Below are positions 9,203 through 18,826 of a DNA stretch of 64,000 bases, piece after piece (position 1 is the first letter of the stretch; each line of letters opens with the position of its first letter). The stretch spans positions 868,001 to 932,000 of the forward strand of contig JAHREI010000001.1 in NCBI GenBank assembly GCA_021733665.1. The letters are read 5' to 3'. The notes beneath the pieces are model-generated. The model did no database searches, had not been told where the DNA came from, and saw only the letters and a program-made list of their open reading frames with translations. Made by a program: the position numbers and the translations under genes. Source of the stretch: Bacillus subtilis (GTDB lineage Bacteria; Pseudomonadota; Alphaproteobacteria; Rhizobiales; Rhizobiaceae).

Positions 9203-10387
9203 TCAGAAAAGCGAGAGCTGAACACCATTTGTCTGTAGCGGTGTAAACAGATCGCAACGCAGGCGGAATTTATGCACATTCAGCCCGTGTTTTTTACAGG
9301 CGATTTCAAAGCGGCGACCTATCTGCCATGCATAAGGGCCTTCGCCACGCATACGCTTGCCCCATTCGGCATCATAGTCCTTACCGCCGCGCATCGAGCG
9401 CAGCAGTGACATGACATGGCGGTAGCGATCAGGGAAATGCTGCAACAGCCAATCCTTGAATAAAGGCGCTACCTCATAAGGCAGGCGCAACAGCACATAA
9501 CCAGCCTCACGTGCGCCCATCGCATAGGCGGAATCGAGGATACGCTCAATCTCATGATCGTTGATCCCCGGAATGACAGGGCCAAGCAGGACAGATACCG
9601 GAATGCCTGCTTCGCTGAGCTGACGTATGGCTTGCAGACGTAAAGTCGGCGTAGAAGCACGTGGCTCCATATTGCGTGCCAGCTTGGCATCCAGTGTCGT
9701 TACAGAAATAGCTACCTTGGCCAATCCACGCTCAGCCATTGAGCTGAGAATATCAATATCACGGGTGACCAGTGCAGATTTAGTGATGATACCGGCTGGA
9801 TGGTTGGCGGCATCCAGAACGCCGAGAATATCACGCATGATGCGCATTTTTTTCTCAACCGGTTGATAAGGATCTGTATTGCTGCCGATGGCAATGGTTT
9901 TCGGAATATAGCCGGACTTGGACAGTTCTTTTTCCAGAAGTCGCGCGGCATCCGGCTTGGCAAATAGTTTGGTTTCAAAGTCCAGGCCAGCGGATAGCCC
10001 CATATAGCTGTGAGAGGGGCGGGCGAAACAATAGATGCAACCATGCTCACATCCGCGATACGGATTAACGGAGCGGTCGAAATTGATATCCGGTGAGTCA
10101 TTGCGCGTAATAATGCTGCGCGGCTTTTCAATCTGGACTTCGGTCTTAAACGCTTCCATTTCCTCAAGGGAGTTCCAGCCGTCATCGCTGTCGATGCGTG
10201 TCTGGCTTTCAAAGCGACCGGAAGGATTGATCCCTGCGCCACGTCCGCGCCGCCGGCTGTGATCAATACGCAAGCCCGTACCATCAATGATAGCATTGGC
10301 ATGATCTGTACGCTCAGAACCGAAAACTGCTTTGCCGGAGAAAACAGCCTGATCAGCCGGTTCGAAAGCCTCCTGTAAAATTGCCAT
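9203..10387 (-). CDS. PA0069-family radical SAM protein (SplB-like)
   Basis: 394 residues from the ATG at 10387, with AAGGAG upstream. The longer frame from 10429 is not needed. The cluster motif is in RGCEHGCIYCFARPSH (CxxxCxYC, binding a 4Fe-4S cluster and S-adenosylmethionine). The family also shows IAIGSNTDPYQP and VSITTLD-like strands (here VSVTTLD). It is related to spore photoproduct lyase, but the PA0069 family has no proven substrate. An Arg-rich stretch HSRRRGRGAG near residue 40 is common in the family. Confidence 0.88.
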   Translation of the reverse strand: MAILQEAFEPADQAVFSGKAVFGSERTDHANAIIDGTGLRIDHSRRRGRGAGINPSGRFESQTRIDSDDGWNSLEEMEAFKTEVQIEKPRSIITRNDSPDINFDRSVNPYRGCEHGCIYCFARPSHSYMGLSAGLDFETKLFAKPDAARLLEKELSKSGYIPKTIAIGSNTDPYQPVEKKMRIMRDILGVLDAANHPAGIITKSALVTRDIDILSSMAERGLAKVAISVTTLDAKLARNMEPRASTPTLRLQAIRQLSEAGIPVSVLLGPVIPGINDHEIERILDSAYAMGAREAGYVLLRLPYEVAPLFKDWLLQHFPDRYRHVMSLLRSMRGGKDYDAEWGKRMRGEGPYAWQIGRRFEIACKKHGLNVHKFRLRCDLFTPLQTNGVQLSLF

Positions 10388-10540
10388 AGCTTTCTCCTTG
10401 CCGGAAATGCAGAGGCATAACCGAAGCAAAATAATCGGGATGTGGAATTTTATACGGCGCGATATATGCGACTCTGTTGCGTCGTTTATACTTTAAAATT
10501 TAATCCGAAATTAGGAACAAAGCAAGAACTTATTTTACTG

Positions 10541-11089
10541 TTAGCTTTTACGCTTCAGGTGCTCGTCAAGACGCGGCATGATTTCAACGAAATTACACGG
10601 GCGATGGCGATAGTCGAGTTGCTGGGCGAGAATACCTTCCCATGCGTCGCGGCACGCCCCGCCGGAACCCGGCAAGACAAAAACGAAAGTCTGGTTGATC
10701 AGGCCTGCTGTGGCGCGGGACTGAATCGTCGATGTACCGATTTTGGCATAGGACATCTGATGGAAGATGACTGAGAAGCCGTCCATCTTTTTATCAAAAA
10801 CCGGTTCAAGCGCATCAGGGGTAACATCGCGACCGGTAAAGCCGGTGCCGCCGGTCGTGATCACGACATCTATTTCCGGATTTTTGGACCATTGCATAAC
10901 CAGCGCGCGGATTTGCTCTGCATCATCGGCCACAATCTGGCGGTCGCGCAGCTGATGTCCTGCTTCCGTGATGCGGGATGCCAGATAGGCGCCGGATGTA
11001 TCGGTTTCCAAAGTGCGGCTGTCCGAGACTGTGAGAACGGCAATACTGACCGGTATAAACGGACGCTCAGGTTTAACAGTAGCAGACAT
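10541..11089 (-). CDS. moaB: Molybdenum cofactor biosynthesis protein MoaB
   Basis: 182 residues. It has the molybdopterin-binding fold with VLTVSDSRT, DVVITTGGTGFTGRDVTPDA and the glycine-rich VFVLPGSGGACRDAWE. MoaB/MogA proteins adenylylate molybdopterin before metal insertion. It starts 12 bases after the ispE stop, so it is the last gene of a unit with the small membrane gene and ispE. No other moa gene is near. Confidence 0.9.
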   Translation of the reverse strand: MSATVKPERPFIPVSIAVLTVSDSRTLETDTSGAYLASRITEAGHQLRDRQIVADDAEQIRALVMQWSKNPEIDVVITTGGTGFTGRDVTPDALEPVFDKKMDGFSVIFHQMSYAKIGTSTIQSRATAGLINQTFVFVLPGSGGACRDAWEGILAQQLDYRHRPCNFVEIMPRLDEHLKRKS

Positions 11090-11101
11090 AGGCTGGCTCC
11101 T

Positions 11102-12004
11102 TTAAGCTTTTAAGGGCAAGGTCGTGCTGGCGCAGATAAACCAATGCGGGTTTTGTTGCTGAAGCTGTTCAGCAGCCTGTTGCGCTTCGGATAATGTGGC
11201 ATATATACCAAAACAAGTCGCGCCTGAACCGGACATTTGTGCATATTCTGCGCCACTGTCCTGCAACAGTTTCACTATTTGCGGTAATTGCGGCGCGATT
11301 TCTGCGGCAGGCTGAAACAGGTCATTACGGGTAGTTTTCAGATAATCGCACAAGTTCGTCTGGCTATGGCGAGTGCGAATATCCGGCAAGGCAGGATTAT
11401 CGCGCTTACGCAGATGTTTGAAAATCTGTGGTGTTGAAATCGTCGTGCCGTCATTGACCAGAACCAGCGGCAGAACGGGCAGAGCGGAGAGTGTTTGCAG
11501 TTCTTCACCAATACCCTTGGCGATCAGAGCGCCGCCGTGCAGCTGACCATGGAGGCACATGGGCACATCGGCGCCGAGTTGCAGACAAATCTGCTCAAGT
11601 AGTGCCTGTTCGGGCTGGATATTCCATAATTTAAGGAGCAGTGCCAGCACAGTTGCCGCATCACTTGAGCCGCCACCGATACCGGAAGCAACGGGGAGCC
11701 TTTTTTCCAGATGGATGGCAACTGGTGTGCTATGTTGCGGGAAACGGGCACGCAGAAGGTCGCGTGCTCTTAAAACAAGATTATCGCTGTTAACAGGCAA
11801 ACCAGCACCAAAGCGGCCGGAGAGTGTGAAACTGTCTTGCTCTGCGATTGAGACGCTGAGTTCATCACCGTAATCGGCAAAGGCCACCAATGTATCCAGA
11901 AGATGATAGCCGTCAGCACGTTGGCCGGTGACATGCAGCGCAAGGTTGAGCTTGGCATAGGCCGTGGCCGTCAGGACATCGTGCAAAATTGAAGTGTCGG
12001 GCAT
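11102..12004 (-). CDS. ispE: 4-diphosphocytidyl-2-C-methyl-D-erythritol kinase
   Basis: 300 residues. It is a GHMP kinase with the early lysine in AYAKLNLALHV, the ATP loop PVASGIGGGSSDAATVL and the C-terminal MSGSGATCFG. It phosphorylates CDP-ME in the MEP pathway to isoprenoid precursors. A polyprenyl synthase using those precursors is encoded at 15.6 kb on the other strand. It is preceded by a 62-residue membrane protein gene with a 9-base gap. Confidence 0.95.
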   Translation of the reverse strand: MPDTSILHDVLTATAYAKLNLALHVTGQRADGYHLLDTLVAFADYGDELSVSIAEQDSFTLSGRFGAGLPVNSDNLVLRARDLLRARFPQHSTPVAIHLEKRLPVASGIGGGSSDAATVLALLLKLWNIQPEQALLEQICLQLGADVPMCLHGQLHGGALIAKGIGEELQTLSALPVLPLVLVNDGTTISTPQIFKHLRKRDNPALPDIRTRHSQTNLCDYLKTTRNDLFQPAAEIAPQLPQIVKLLQDSGAEYAQMSGSGATCFGIYATLSEAQQAAEQLQQQNPHWFICASTTLPLKA

Positions 12005-12013
12005 GCTCTGAAA

Positions 12014-12202
12014 TCAGTCTTTATCAGCCGGACGATAAACACCGGTTTTCGGATCGCGTACCAGTGTTCCGCTCGCACCGGTGCGGGCTTCCTGCTCAGC
12101 CTGGCGAACCTTTTGTGAGACGCGGGCTGCCTCCCTTTTAAAGGAGCGATAGCCATAGATCGCAGCTGCAACCAGAAGGATCAGAAAAATCAGTTGTGGC
12201 AT
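12014..12202 (-). CDS. Small single-pass membrane protein
   Basis: 62 residues. A single N-terminal helix (LIFLILLVAAAIYGY) is followed by a basic/acidic helical stretch and a C-terminal LVRDPKTGVYRPADKD. The RBS AAGGAG lies 7 bases before the ATG. The position directly before ispE suggests cotranscription. The tail DPKTGVYRP resembles small Rhizobiales membrane proteins that are not characterised, and its role is unknown. Confidence 0.75.
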   Translation of the reverse strand: MPQLIFLILLVAAAIYGYRSFKREAARVSQKVRQAEQEARTGASGTLVRDPKTGVYRPADKD

Positions 12203-12308
12203 ACCGGCTCCTTTCCGGAGTGAGTTCAGAGTCTTGCTGATTTAAGCAGGATGTTTCCGTGTTTCAAGATAACACAGCACCATGATGTAATTATGATTGT
12301 ACCGGCTA

Positions 12309-13163
12309 TCAAAGGCCGTAACGCGACCACAGGCTCTTTTCTTCAAGCACATTGATCAGGCTTTCGCCTGCCGAGCCAAGCAAATGGCCGTGAGAAATGC
12401 CGCCTGTATTCTTACGTCCCAGCAGCCCGCGGGATGGTTGTATAAGATTGAGCTTGGTTTTCTCGCCATAGACGGCGCGTAAATGCGATCGCATATCACC
12501 CAGTCCGTCAACCAGTCCCAGTTGCAAACCGGTGATCGCAGTCCAGAACTGGCCGGTGAACAGGTCGTCATTATCCTGTAATTTGGCGCCACGGCGCGCT
12601 TTTACCATATCAATAAAGGTCTGGTGAATTTCCAGCTGTAATGCTTTGATGTGGTCCACATCCGATGCTTTTTCCGGTTGAAACGGATCCATCGTCGCTT
12701 TGTTTTTGCCTGCCGTATGAACGCGGCGTTCCACGCCGATCTTCTTAATCAGTTCGGTGAAGCCGAAAGAAGCAGAGACAACGCCGATTGAGCCGACAAT
12801 CGATGACGGGTCGGCGATGATTTCATCGCCGGCAACGGCAATCATGTAGCCGCCGGATGCTGCTACATCCTCAACGAAAACATGGACTTTCTTGTTGTTT
12901 TCCTCGGCAAGATCACGGATACGCTTATAGATCAGTCGCGACTGTACCGGTGAGCCGCCGGGAGAATTGATGCTCAGCGCCACCGCAGGACTGTGCTTTG
13001 CCGTGAAGGCTTTTTCCAGCTGGTTAGCAATACCCTCAAGAGACAGGTTTTGCCGTAACGGGCTGTTACCGGTCATAATGGCGCCACTGAGCCGGACAAC
13101 CGGAATTTCAACTTGAGACGATTTGAAACGGCGCGGAATAACACGGCTGATAAGTGACGGCAC
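12309..13163 (-). CDS. S49-family signal-peptide-peptidase-like serine protease
   Basis: 284 residues from a GTG start at 13163 with GGAG upstream. The 13217 start would give an unlikely N-terminus. The core includes VVRLSGAIM, SINSPGGSPVQS and EDVAASGGYMIAVAGDEI, where the serine of AASGG is the expected nucleophile. The candidate Lys lies further on, in HTAGKNKATMDPF. There is no clear membrane helix, so this is a short SppA/SohB-like form, about 285 residues against over 600 for E. coli SppA. It may clear signal peptides or membrane protein fragments. Confidence 0.88.
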   Translation of the reverse strand: MPSLISRVIPRRFKSSQVEIPVVRLSGAIMTGNSPLRQNLSLEGIANQLEKAFTAKHSPAVALSINSPGGSPVQSRLIYKRIRDLAEENNKKVHVFVEDVAASGGYMIAVAGDEIIADPSSIVGSIGVVSASFGFTELIKKIGVERRVHTAGKNKATMDPFQPEKASDVDHIKALQLEIHQTFIDMVKARRGAKLQDNDDLFTGQFWTAITGLQLGLVDGLGDMRSHLRAVYGEKTKLNLIQPSRGLLGRKNTGGISHGHLLGSAGESLINVLEEKSLWSRYGL

Positions 13164-13244
13164 AGATAATCTCCGGTGCGAAAAGCAGATGAAGAAGTGA
13201 GCTTCACCCGCTGTCATTATAACAGTGGGTGAAAACAGGGCTTG

Positions 13245-14426
13245 TTATTTGGCCGCGCGATTGCGCGTTGTCATACGTAGCAATGCATAACCAAAGACGG
13301 CAGAGGTGATGGATCCGAGCAGAACACCGATTTTGGTTTCGCTATGCAGCAGATCATTGTCAAAGGACAACAGACCGATAAACAGGCTCATGGTGAAACC
13401 GATGCCGCAGAGCAGTGCCACGCCGTAGAGCTGAGTCCAGCTGGCGCCCATCGGCTTTGTGGCAATGCCTGCGCGGATAGCCAGCCAAGCGGCACCAAAG
13501 ACGCCGAACTGCTTGCCTAAGAAGAGACCAAGCGCGATGCCGAGTGTCAGCGTGTCACCAAGGATAGACGGGCTCATGCCAGCAAATGAAACACCGGCAT
13601 TGGCAAAGCCGAAAATCGGCACGATCACAAAGCCAACCCATTTTGCCAGCGCATGTTCCAGTGTGTGCAGCGGTGAACTCATATCATCAGGACGGCCAAG
13701 CGCAGGCTTGATCGGGATAGTCAGAGCCGTCAGTACACCGGCAACAGTGGCGTGAACACCGGAACGCAGCACGAAGAACCACAGCACAAAGCCGAGGATC
13801 AGATAGGGGGTGAGACGCATCACGCCCATCTTGTTGAGGATGAACATCAGTGCAAAAACACCGGCTGCGCCTGCAAGATAGAGCGTGGAAATATCAGCGG
13901 TATAGAACACAGCGATAATGGCAACGGCCGCAAGGTCATCGAGAATGGCGAGTGTTGCCAGAAAAACTTTCAGGCTGGTCGGTACACGAGGTCCGAGCAG
14001 GGAGAGTACACCGAGTGCAAAAGCAATGTCGGTTGCAGAAGGAATAGCCCAGCCGCGAATGGTTTCCGGATTGGACCAGTTGAAACCGGCAAAAATCAGC
14101 GCCGGAACGATCACACCACCGGCGGCAGCAATGCCGGGCAGAGCGCGGTTTGACCAGCTGGCAAGCTGGCCATCGAGAAATTCGCGTTTGATTTCCAGCC
14201 CAACAAGCAGGAAGAACACGGCCATCAGCGCATCATTGATCCAATGCAATACGCTCAACGGGCCGAGTTTCGTTTCCAGTCCTTGGAAATAGAAGTTCGA
14301 GAGCGGCGAATTGGCAACGATGAGCGCAAGTGCTGCGGCAATCATCAGGGCAATACCGCTGGCGGATTCACTGTCGAGCCAATGGCGTAGCGTTGAAAAG
14401 GGGCGCTTGGTCTGGCTTTGTGTCAT
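13245..14426 (-). CDS. nhaA: Na+/H+ antiporter NhaA
   Basis: 393 residues from the ATG at 14426, about the E. coli length. The paired aspartates of the ion site are in [18 protein letters not shown] and the family block [17 protein letters not shown] precedes them. About 12 hydrophobic segments are seen. It exchanges two protons for one Na+ across the inner membrane, giving salt and alkaline-pH tolerance. An NhaR regulator was not seen nearby. Confidence 0.95.
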   Translation of the reverse strand: MTQSQTKRPFSTLRHWLDSESASGIALMIAAALALIVANSPLSNFYFQGLETKLGPLSVLHWINDALMAVFFLLVGLEIKREFLDGQLASWSNRALPGIAAAGGVIVPALIFAGFNWSNPETIRGWAIPSATDIAFALGVLSLLGPRVPTSLKVFLATLAILDDLAAVAIIAVFYTADISTLYLAGAAGVFALMFILNKMGVMRLTPYLILGFVLWFFVLRSGVHATVAGVLTALTIPIKPALGRPDDMSSPLHTLEHALAKWVGFVIVPIFGFANAGVSFAGMSPSILGDTLTLGIALGLFLGKQFGVFGAAWLAIRAGIATKPMGASWTQLYGVALLCGIGFTMSLFIGLLSFDNDLLHSETKIGVLLGSITSAVFGYALLRMTTRNRAAK

Positions 14427-14573
14427 CCGGTATCGGCCTTTCTTTGCGGGCGGCATTGGCAAATGCACAACCCTTATCTGTCCGGCGGGCTTCGCGCAGT
14501 AATCAGTGCGCAGACCGGTTCAGACAGTCATTGTTTGCGGAAGAATGCGCTTCGGCCTCCTGAACGCCAGCTC

Positions 14574-15395
14574 TTATAAGCTGTCGCAACCATTAATGAG
14601 GTTTTCTGCGCGTGGCGTAAATTCATGCCCGGAACTTTTATGCAAAATTATTGCCGGTGCAAGGAAAACCGGAGCGCGGCTGCCTTTTATGCCCGTAATC
14701 ACGACACGAATGGCCGGCTCGCTCGGTCTGGCATGGATTGGAGTGATGGCAATGCTGCCAAAACGGCGCTGCAGGGCGGTCAGCATTTCACTCAAATTTG
14801 CGGGGCGGGCGATAATTGCAATTTGCCCGCGCGGGCGCAAAATGCCGGAGGCGGTACGTATCCAGCTTTCAAACATGCCTTCATGCATTACATGCGCCTG
14901 CGCCTTCAAAGTATCTGGCGTGGCACGGTCATGGCTCTGGTTGAAGGGCGGATTCATAATCACATAGTCAAAGCTGTTATCGCTTAAGCCCGCTTCATGA
15001 CGGGCAGGGCCTGACATCGTGACATCTGCCTGTAAGCAGGTGAGACGGCCATACATATGGGCGTTTTCAGGCAAAGAACAGGATTTGTTCGCATAGAGCA
15101 GCATTTCCGGTGAGCGCTCAATCAGTGTCACCTGTGCCGTTGCGCAGCGGGATGCGACGGCCAGACCTGCAGCACCGGCACCGGCACCGAGATCAGCCAC
15201 ATCCCCTTTAAAGTCTGCAGGAATTGCACTTGCCAAAATCATTGCATCAATTCCCGACCGGTGGCCTTTCATGGACGGCTGCACCAGATAGAACGCACCA
15301 CGATGAAAAGCGTCCAGTGTTTCGCCGTAAGGCAGGGAATGAAGTGAGGAAGACATAGAGGCAGTGGTTTCCTGTCTGGCTGATATTGAGTTCAT
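14574..15395 (-). CDS. TrmN6/TrmX-like N6-adenine methyltransferase
   Basis: 273 residues from the ATG at 15395; a second ATG at 15356 is about as likely. It is a class I SAM methyltransferase: GDVADLGAGAGAAGLAVA is motif I and DYVIMNPPFNQS is the NPPF motif of enzymes acting on an exocyclic adenine nitrogen. The start of the domain, LVQPSMKGHRSGIDAMILA, matches the tRNA1(Val) m6A37 methyltransferase group (TrmN6, YfiC). A tRNA target is inferred. It is divergent from the polyprenyl synthase gene. Confidence 0.8.
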   Translation of the reverse strand: MNSISARQETTASMSSSLHSLPYGETLDAFHRGAFYLVQPSMKGHRSGIDAMILASAIPADFKGDVADLGAGAGAAGLAVASRCATAQVTLIERSPEMLLYANKSCSLPENAHMYGRLTCLQADVTMSGPARHEAGLSDNSFDYVIMNPPFNQSHDRATPDTLKAQAHVMHEGMFESWIRTASGILRPRGQIAIIARPANLSEMLTALQRRFGSIAITPIHARPSEPAIRVVITGIKGSRAPVFLAPAIILHKSSGHEFTPRAENLINGCDSL

Positions 15396-15628
15396 CAAAC
15401 CGGCTTTAACCGATTCTGTATATGAGGTGCTAAAGGCACGAATTGGGTTACTGACAGTAATTTGACACCTTATATAAGCGGAATGTGCTTTATTGTGCTG
15501 TGTGGCAATAGGCAACTCTTGCCTTTGGCAGGGCTTTTGGTGCATTTGACTCTTGAGCATAAAGGCAGCGTTGAATAATGTGCTGCTATAAAAACGGGTC
15601 TCATTATCAGGCCGCGTGAACTGGAGAT

Positions 15629-16651
15629 ATGGCATTGGGTGTGGTTCTCAATCTCGATGAGAAAAAAAATCAGCAGGCGTCCATTCAGAAGCTGGTTGAT
15701 CTGACGAAAGCGGATATGGGACGTGTCAATGCGCTTATCCTGTCCAAGGCCGGTTCTGATGTTGAGATGATACCGGAAGTGGCCAATCATCTGATTTCAT
15801 CCGGTGGTAAACGTCTGCGTCCGATGATGACGCTCGCTGCCGCAGCCATGTTCGGCTATGAGGGTGAAGGTCATGTGCAGCTCGCAACAAGCGTCGAATT
15901 TATGCACACGGCTACTCTGCTGCATGATGATGTGGTGGATGAAAGTGACCTGCGTCGCGGCAAAAGCACGGCACGGATGATCTGGGGTAATCAGGCCAGC
16001 GTTCTGGTCGGTGATTTCCTGCTCGGTCAGGCGTTTAAAATGATGGTTGATGTTGGCTCGCTCGATGCGCTTGATGTGCTGGCAACTTCGGCTGCCGTGA
16101 TTGCGGAAGGTGAAGTGATGCAGCTCGCCGCCGCTAAAAATATGGAAACCACGGAAGATGAATATCTGGCCGTGATCAAAGCCAAGACCGCAGCGCTGTT
16201 TTCTGCTGCTGCCGAAGTTGGCCCGATCATTGCCGATGCATCGCGCGCCCATCGTCTGGCACTGCGCTCCTATGGTCTCAATCTCGGTCTTGCTTTTCAG
16301 CTGATTGATGATGCGCTGGATTACGGCGGCACGGCTGCTGATCTTGGCAAGAATGTCGGTGATGATTTCCGTGAAGGGAAAATCACCATGCCATTGCTGC
16401 TCAGCTACCGCCGTGGCTCTGAAGACGAACGTGCTTTCTGGAAATCTTCCATCGAGCAGGGCAATAATGACGATGAGGCTTTGCAAAAAGCGATCGGCCT
16501 GATGACCAAACATGGTTCCATTGCTGATACCGTTCAGCGTGCCCGTCATTTTGGTGAAATCGCCCGTGATGCCTTGGCACCTTTGCCGCAGACACCGCAA
16601 AAAGATGCTCTGATTGATGTTATTGATTTCTGCATCAGCCGCGTAAACTGA
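15629..16651 (+). CDS. ispB: Long-chain polyprenyl diphosphate synthase
   Basis: 340 residues. It has both aspartate-rich motifs of trans-prenyltransferases: LLHDDVVDESDLRRG (first) and LIDDALDYGG (second), plus GGKRLRPMM near the N-terminus. It extends farnesyl diphosphate with isopentenyl diphosphate to make the ubiquinone side chain. Alphaproteobacteria usually make a C50 chain, so decaprenyl synthase is as likely as octaprenyl; chain length cannot be read with confidence from the sequence. A hairpin terminator follows. Confidence 0.92.
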   Translation: MALGVVLNLDEKKNQQASIQKLVDLTKADMGRVNALILSKAGSDVEMIPEVANHLISSGGKRLRPMMTLAAAAMFGYEGEGHVQLATSVEFMHTATLLHDDVVDESDLRRGKSTARMIWGNQASVLVGDFLLGQAFKMMVDVGSLDALDVLATSAAVIAEGEVMQLAAAKNMETTEDEYLAVIKAKTAALFSAAAEVGPIIADASRAHRLALRSYGLNLGLAFQLIDDALDYGGTAADLGKNVGDDFREGKITMPLLLSYRRGSEDERAFWKSSIEQGNNDDEALQKAIGLMTKHGSIADTVQRARHFGEIARDALAPLPQTPQKDALIDVIDFCISRVN

Positions 16652-16660
16652 TTATCTATT

Positions 16661-16692
16661 ACTACCGGAACATGCTTCCGGTAGTAATCTTT
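16661..16692 (+). terminator. Terminator after polyprenyl synthase
   Basis: ACTACCGGAA and TTCCGGTAGT form a 10-bp stem around CATGC (16661-16685), followed by AATCTTTT. Confidence 0.75.
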
Positions 16693-16795
16693 TGAAAATA
16701 CCCTCTTTTCCGGTCACATAAAAACCATGCCAACGCCGGATAGTCTCTCTGTTTTAATAACAGGCCGGAAATTAATAATTTAAGGGGAAGTGCCG

Positions 16796-18631
16796 ATGCG
16801 GCGGAAGACAGTTAAAGCCCGTGCTCTGGTTCTCGCACTGATGGCAGGAGTGGCTTTCGCTGCGGGCATGTCAGGAGCAGCTCAGGCTGCAACATCGGCA
16901 AAGGCACCGGAGCAAAATGAACCGGTGATTATATCGCGTGCGGGTTCTTTCCCTGGTGCTTATCTCGCCGGTCGTATTGCTGAGATCGACAATAATCTTC
17001 CTGTGGCAATTGCCTATTATCGTCAGGCGCTGGTGTTTGACCCTTCAAACCAGCCGATGAAACGCGACTTGCTGCTCTCTTACCTGACCGATGGTCAGCT
17101 GGATGAGGCACTGCCATTCGCGCGCGCGTTGAAAAATGAGCCGGAAGTTGAGCGTTTCTCCCGTGTTGTTCTGGCGATCAAGTCATTTAATGACAAACAT
17201 TACCGCACAGCGCGTACCAACCTGAAGCTGACGCAGCAATCAGAAATGGATCGCTTAGCGACTGGTCTGATGACCGCATGGACCTTCTTCGGCGAAGGTC
17301 GTCCGAAAGATGCGCTGGCTGCCGTTACCAAGCTGGACGGGCCGGTCTGGTACGATCTTTTCAAGACATACACTTCGGCGCTGATTGCCGACAGTGCCGG
17401 TCAGACAAAAGAAGCCGACAAATTCTATGCACAGGCCGTTGCGGATAAAGAAGGCGGCAGTGCTGCGCCTGATACCTATGAGCGTATCATTTATTCCTAT
17501 GCAGATTTCAAGCAGCGTCAGGGCGATAAAGCCGGTGCGATTAAGCTTGTAGAAGATGCAGAGCAGATCCTCAGCGGTCGTGTCATTCTGCGTGAAGTTC
17601 GCCAGAAGCTGGAAGCCGGTGAGAAGCTGGATCCGCAGGTGCGCACACCGCAGCAGGGTGCTGCCGAAGTGCTCTATTCTCTGGGCACTGCGATTAATCG
17701 CGGCGGGGCGGAAGCCTTTGCAACGATCTATCTGCAAATGTCGAATGAGCTTCGCGCCAATAATGACGCAACGCTGTTCCAGCTCGGCGATATTGCCGCC
17801 AAACTGCGCCAGCCGGAAAAAGCTATTCAATATTATGGCCGAGTTGCTGAAAAATCGCCTTACAAGCGCGATGCAGAAATGCAGCAGGCGCTTAATCTGG
17901 CCGATACCGGCAAGCCGGATGAGGCGATTGAGCATCTGAAAAACAATCTGCGCAGCAATGATAAGGATAACCGTTCGTATCTCGCACTGGGCGGTGTTTA
18001 TGCGCAGAAAGAAGATTGGGCAAATGCTGCAAAGACCTATGATCAGGCTGTTGCAGAGCTGAAAGAGCCGTCCCGTCAGGACTGGCCGGTCTTCTATCAG
18101 CGCGGCATTGCCTATGAGCGTCTGAAAGAGTGGGATAAGGCCGAGCCGAATTTTCGCAAAGCACTGGAACTATTCCCGAACCAGCCGCAGGTGATGAATT
18201 ATCTCGGTTATTCATGGATTGACCGTGGTGAAAATCTCGAAGAAGCCATGCTGATGATCCGCAAGGCTGTCGAGATGCGCCCGCAGGATGGCTATATCGT
18301 CGACTCACTCGGCTGGGCTTATTACAAGCTTGGTCGCTATAATGAGGCGGTTGTCGAGCTTGAGAAAGCTGTCAAACTGCGTCCTGAAGACCCGACGATC
18401 AACGATCATCTGGGCGATGCCTATTGGCAGGCAGGGCGCGGGCTGGAAGCGACTTTCCAGTGGAACCATGCCATTGCCGGTAAGCCGGAAGCAGCCGAAC
18501 TTGCCAAGATCGAGAAGAAGCTAAAGCAGGGTTTGACGCAAACAGCGGAAGCGGATGAAAAGGACATTGTTCCTGCAAAGTCTGATGCTACGCCGGAGAC
18601 CAAACCTGCCGATCCTGCAGCCGAGCCGTAA
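16796..18631 (+). CDS. Exported tetratricopeptide-repeat protein
   Basis: 611 residues from the ATG at 16796 (AAGGGG 8 bases before). The N-terminus is a signal peptide: basic start, hydrophobic LVLALMAGVAFAAG, then AAQA as the likely cleavage site. The rest is nearly all helical TPR repeats. Clear ones read AIAYYRQALVFDPSNQP, WDKAEPNFRKALELFPNQP, and YNEAVVELEKAVKLRPEDP. The last 30 residues are Pro/Ala/Glu rich. It is probably a periplasmic or outer-membrane scaffold protein. No enzyme domain is seen. Confidence 0.88.
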   Translation: MRRKTVKARALVLALMAGVAFAAGMSGAAQAATSAKAPEQNEPVIISRAGSFPGAYLAGRIAEIDNNLPVAIAYYRQALVFDPSNQPMKRDLLLSYLTDGQLDEALPFARALKNEPEVERFSRVVLAIKSFNDKHYRTARTNLKLTQQSEMDRLATGLMTAWTFFGEGRPKDALAAVTKLDGPVWYDLFKTYTSALIADSAGQTKEADKFYAQAVADKEGGSAAPDTYERIIYSYADFKQRQGDKAGAIKLVEDAEQILSGRVILREVRQKLEAGEKLDPQVRTPQQGAAEVLYSLGTAINRGGAEAFATIYLQMSNELRANNDATLFQLGDIAAKLRQPEKAIQYYGRVAEKSPYKRDAEMQQALNLADTGKPDEAIEHLKNNLRSNDKDNRSYLALGGVYAQKEDWANAAKTYDQAVAELKEPSRQDWPVFYQRGIAYERLKEWDKAEPNFRKALELFPNQPQVMNYLGYSWIDRGENLEEAMLMIRKAVEMRPQDGYIVDSLGWAYYKLGRYNEAVVELEKAVKLRPEDPTINDHLGDAYWQAGRGLEATFQWNHAIAGKPEAAELAKIEKKLKQGLTQTAEADEKDIVPAKSDATPETKPADPAAEP

Positions 18632-18636
18632 TTCCG

Positions 18637-18662
18637 GTGACCTTTCAAAAAGGTCATAATTA
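18637..18662 (+). terminator. Weak terminator after the TPR gene
   Basis: TGACCTTT and AAAGGTCA form an 8-bp stem with a 3-base loop, followed only by TAATTATT, so efficiency is uncertain. Confidence 0.45.
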
Positions 18663-18826
18663 TTGAGATCAGGCTTTAAGCCTTGACCGTTTAACGCGGA
18701 ATAATTAGGACAAACTATCTGTTTTTCGGCGGGGCTGAGCTGTTATGGCTCAGCTTTCACCGTTTTCACCACGCATGATTTGCAAGAAGATCAGTTTTGA
18801 TAGCTGATCTCGCCAAGAATGCTCCA

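Noticed and set aside
10442-10774. 110-codon plus-strand frame between the radical SAM gene and moaB
   Set aside because: Overlaps the moaB coding end in antisense; no motif.
15797-16600. 267-codon minus-strand frame opposite the polyprenyl synthase
   Set aside because: Shadow of a conserved gene; no start signal or motif.
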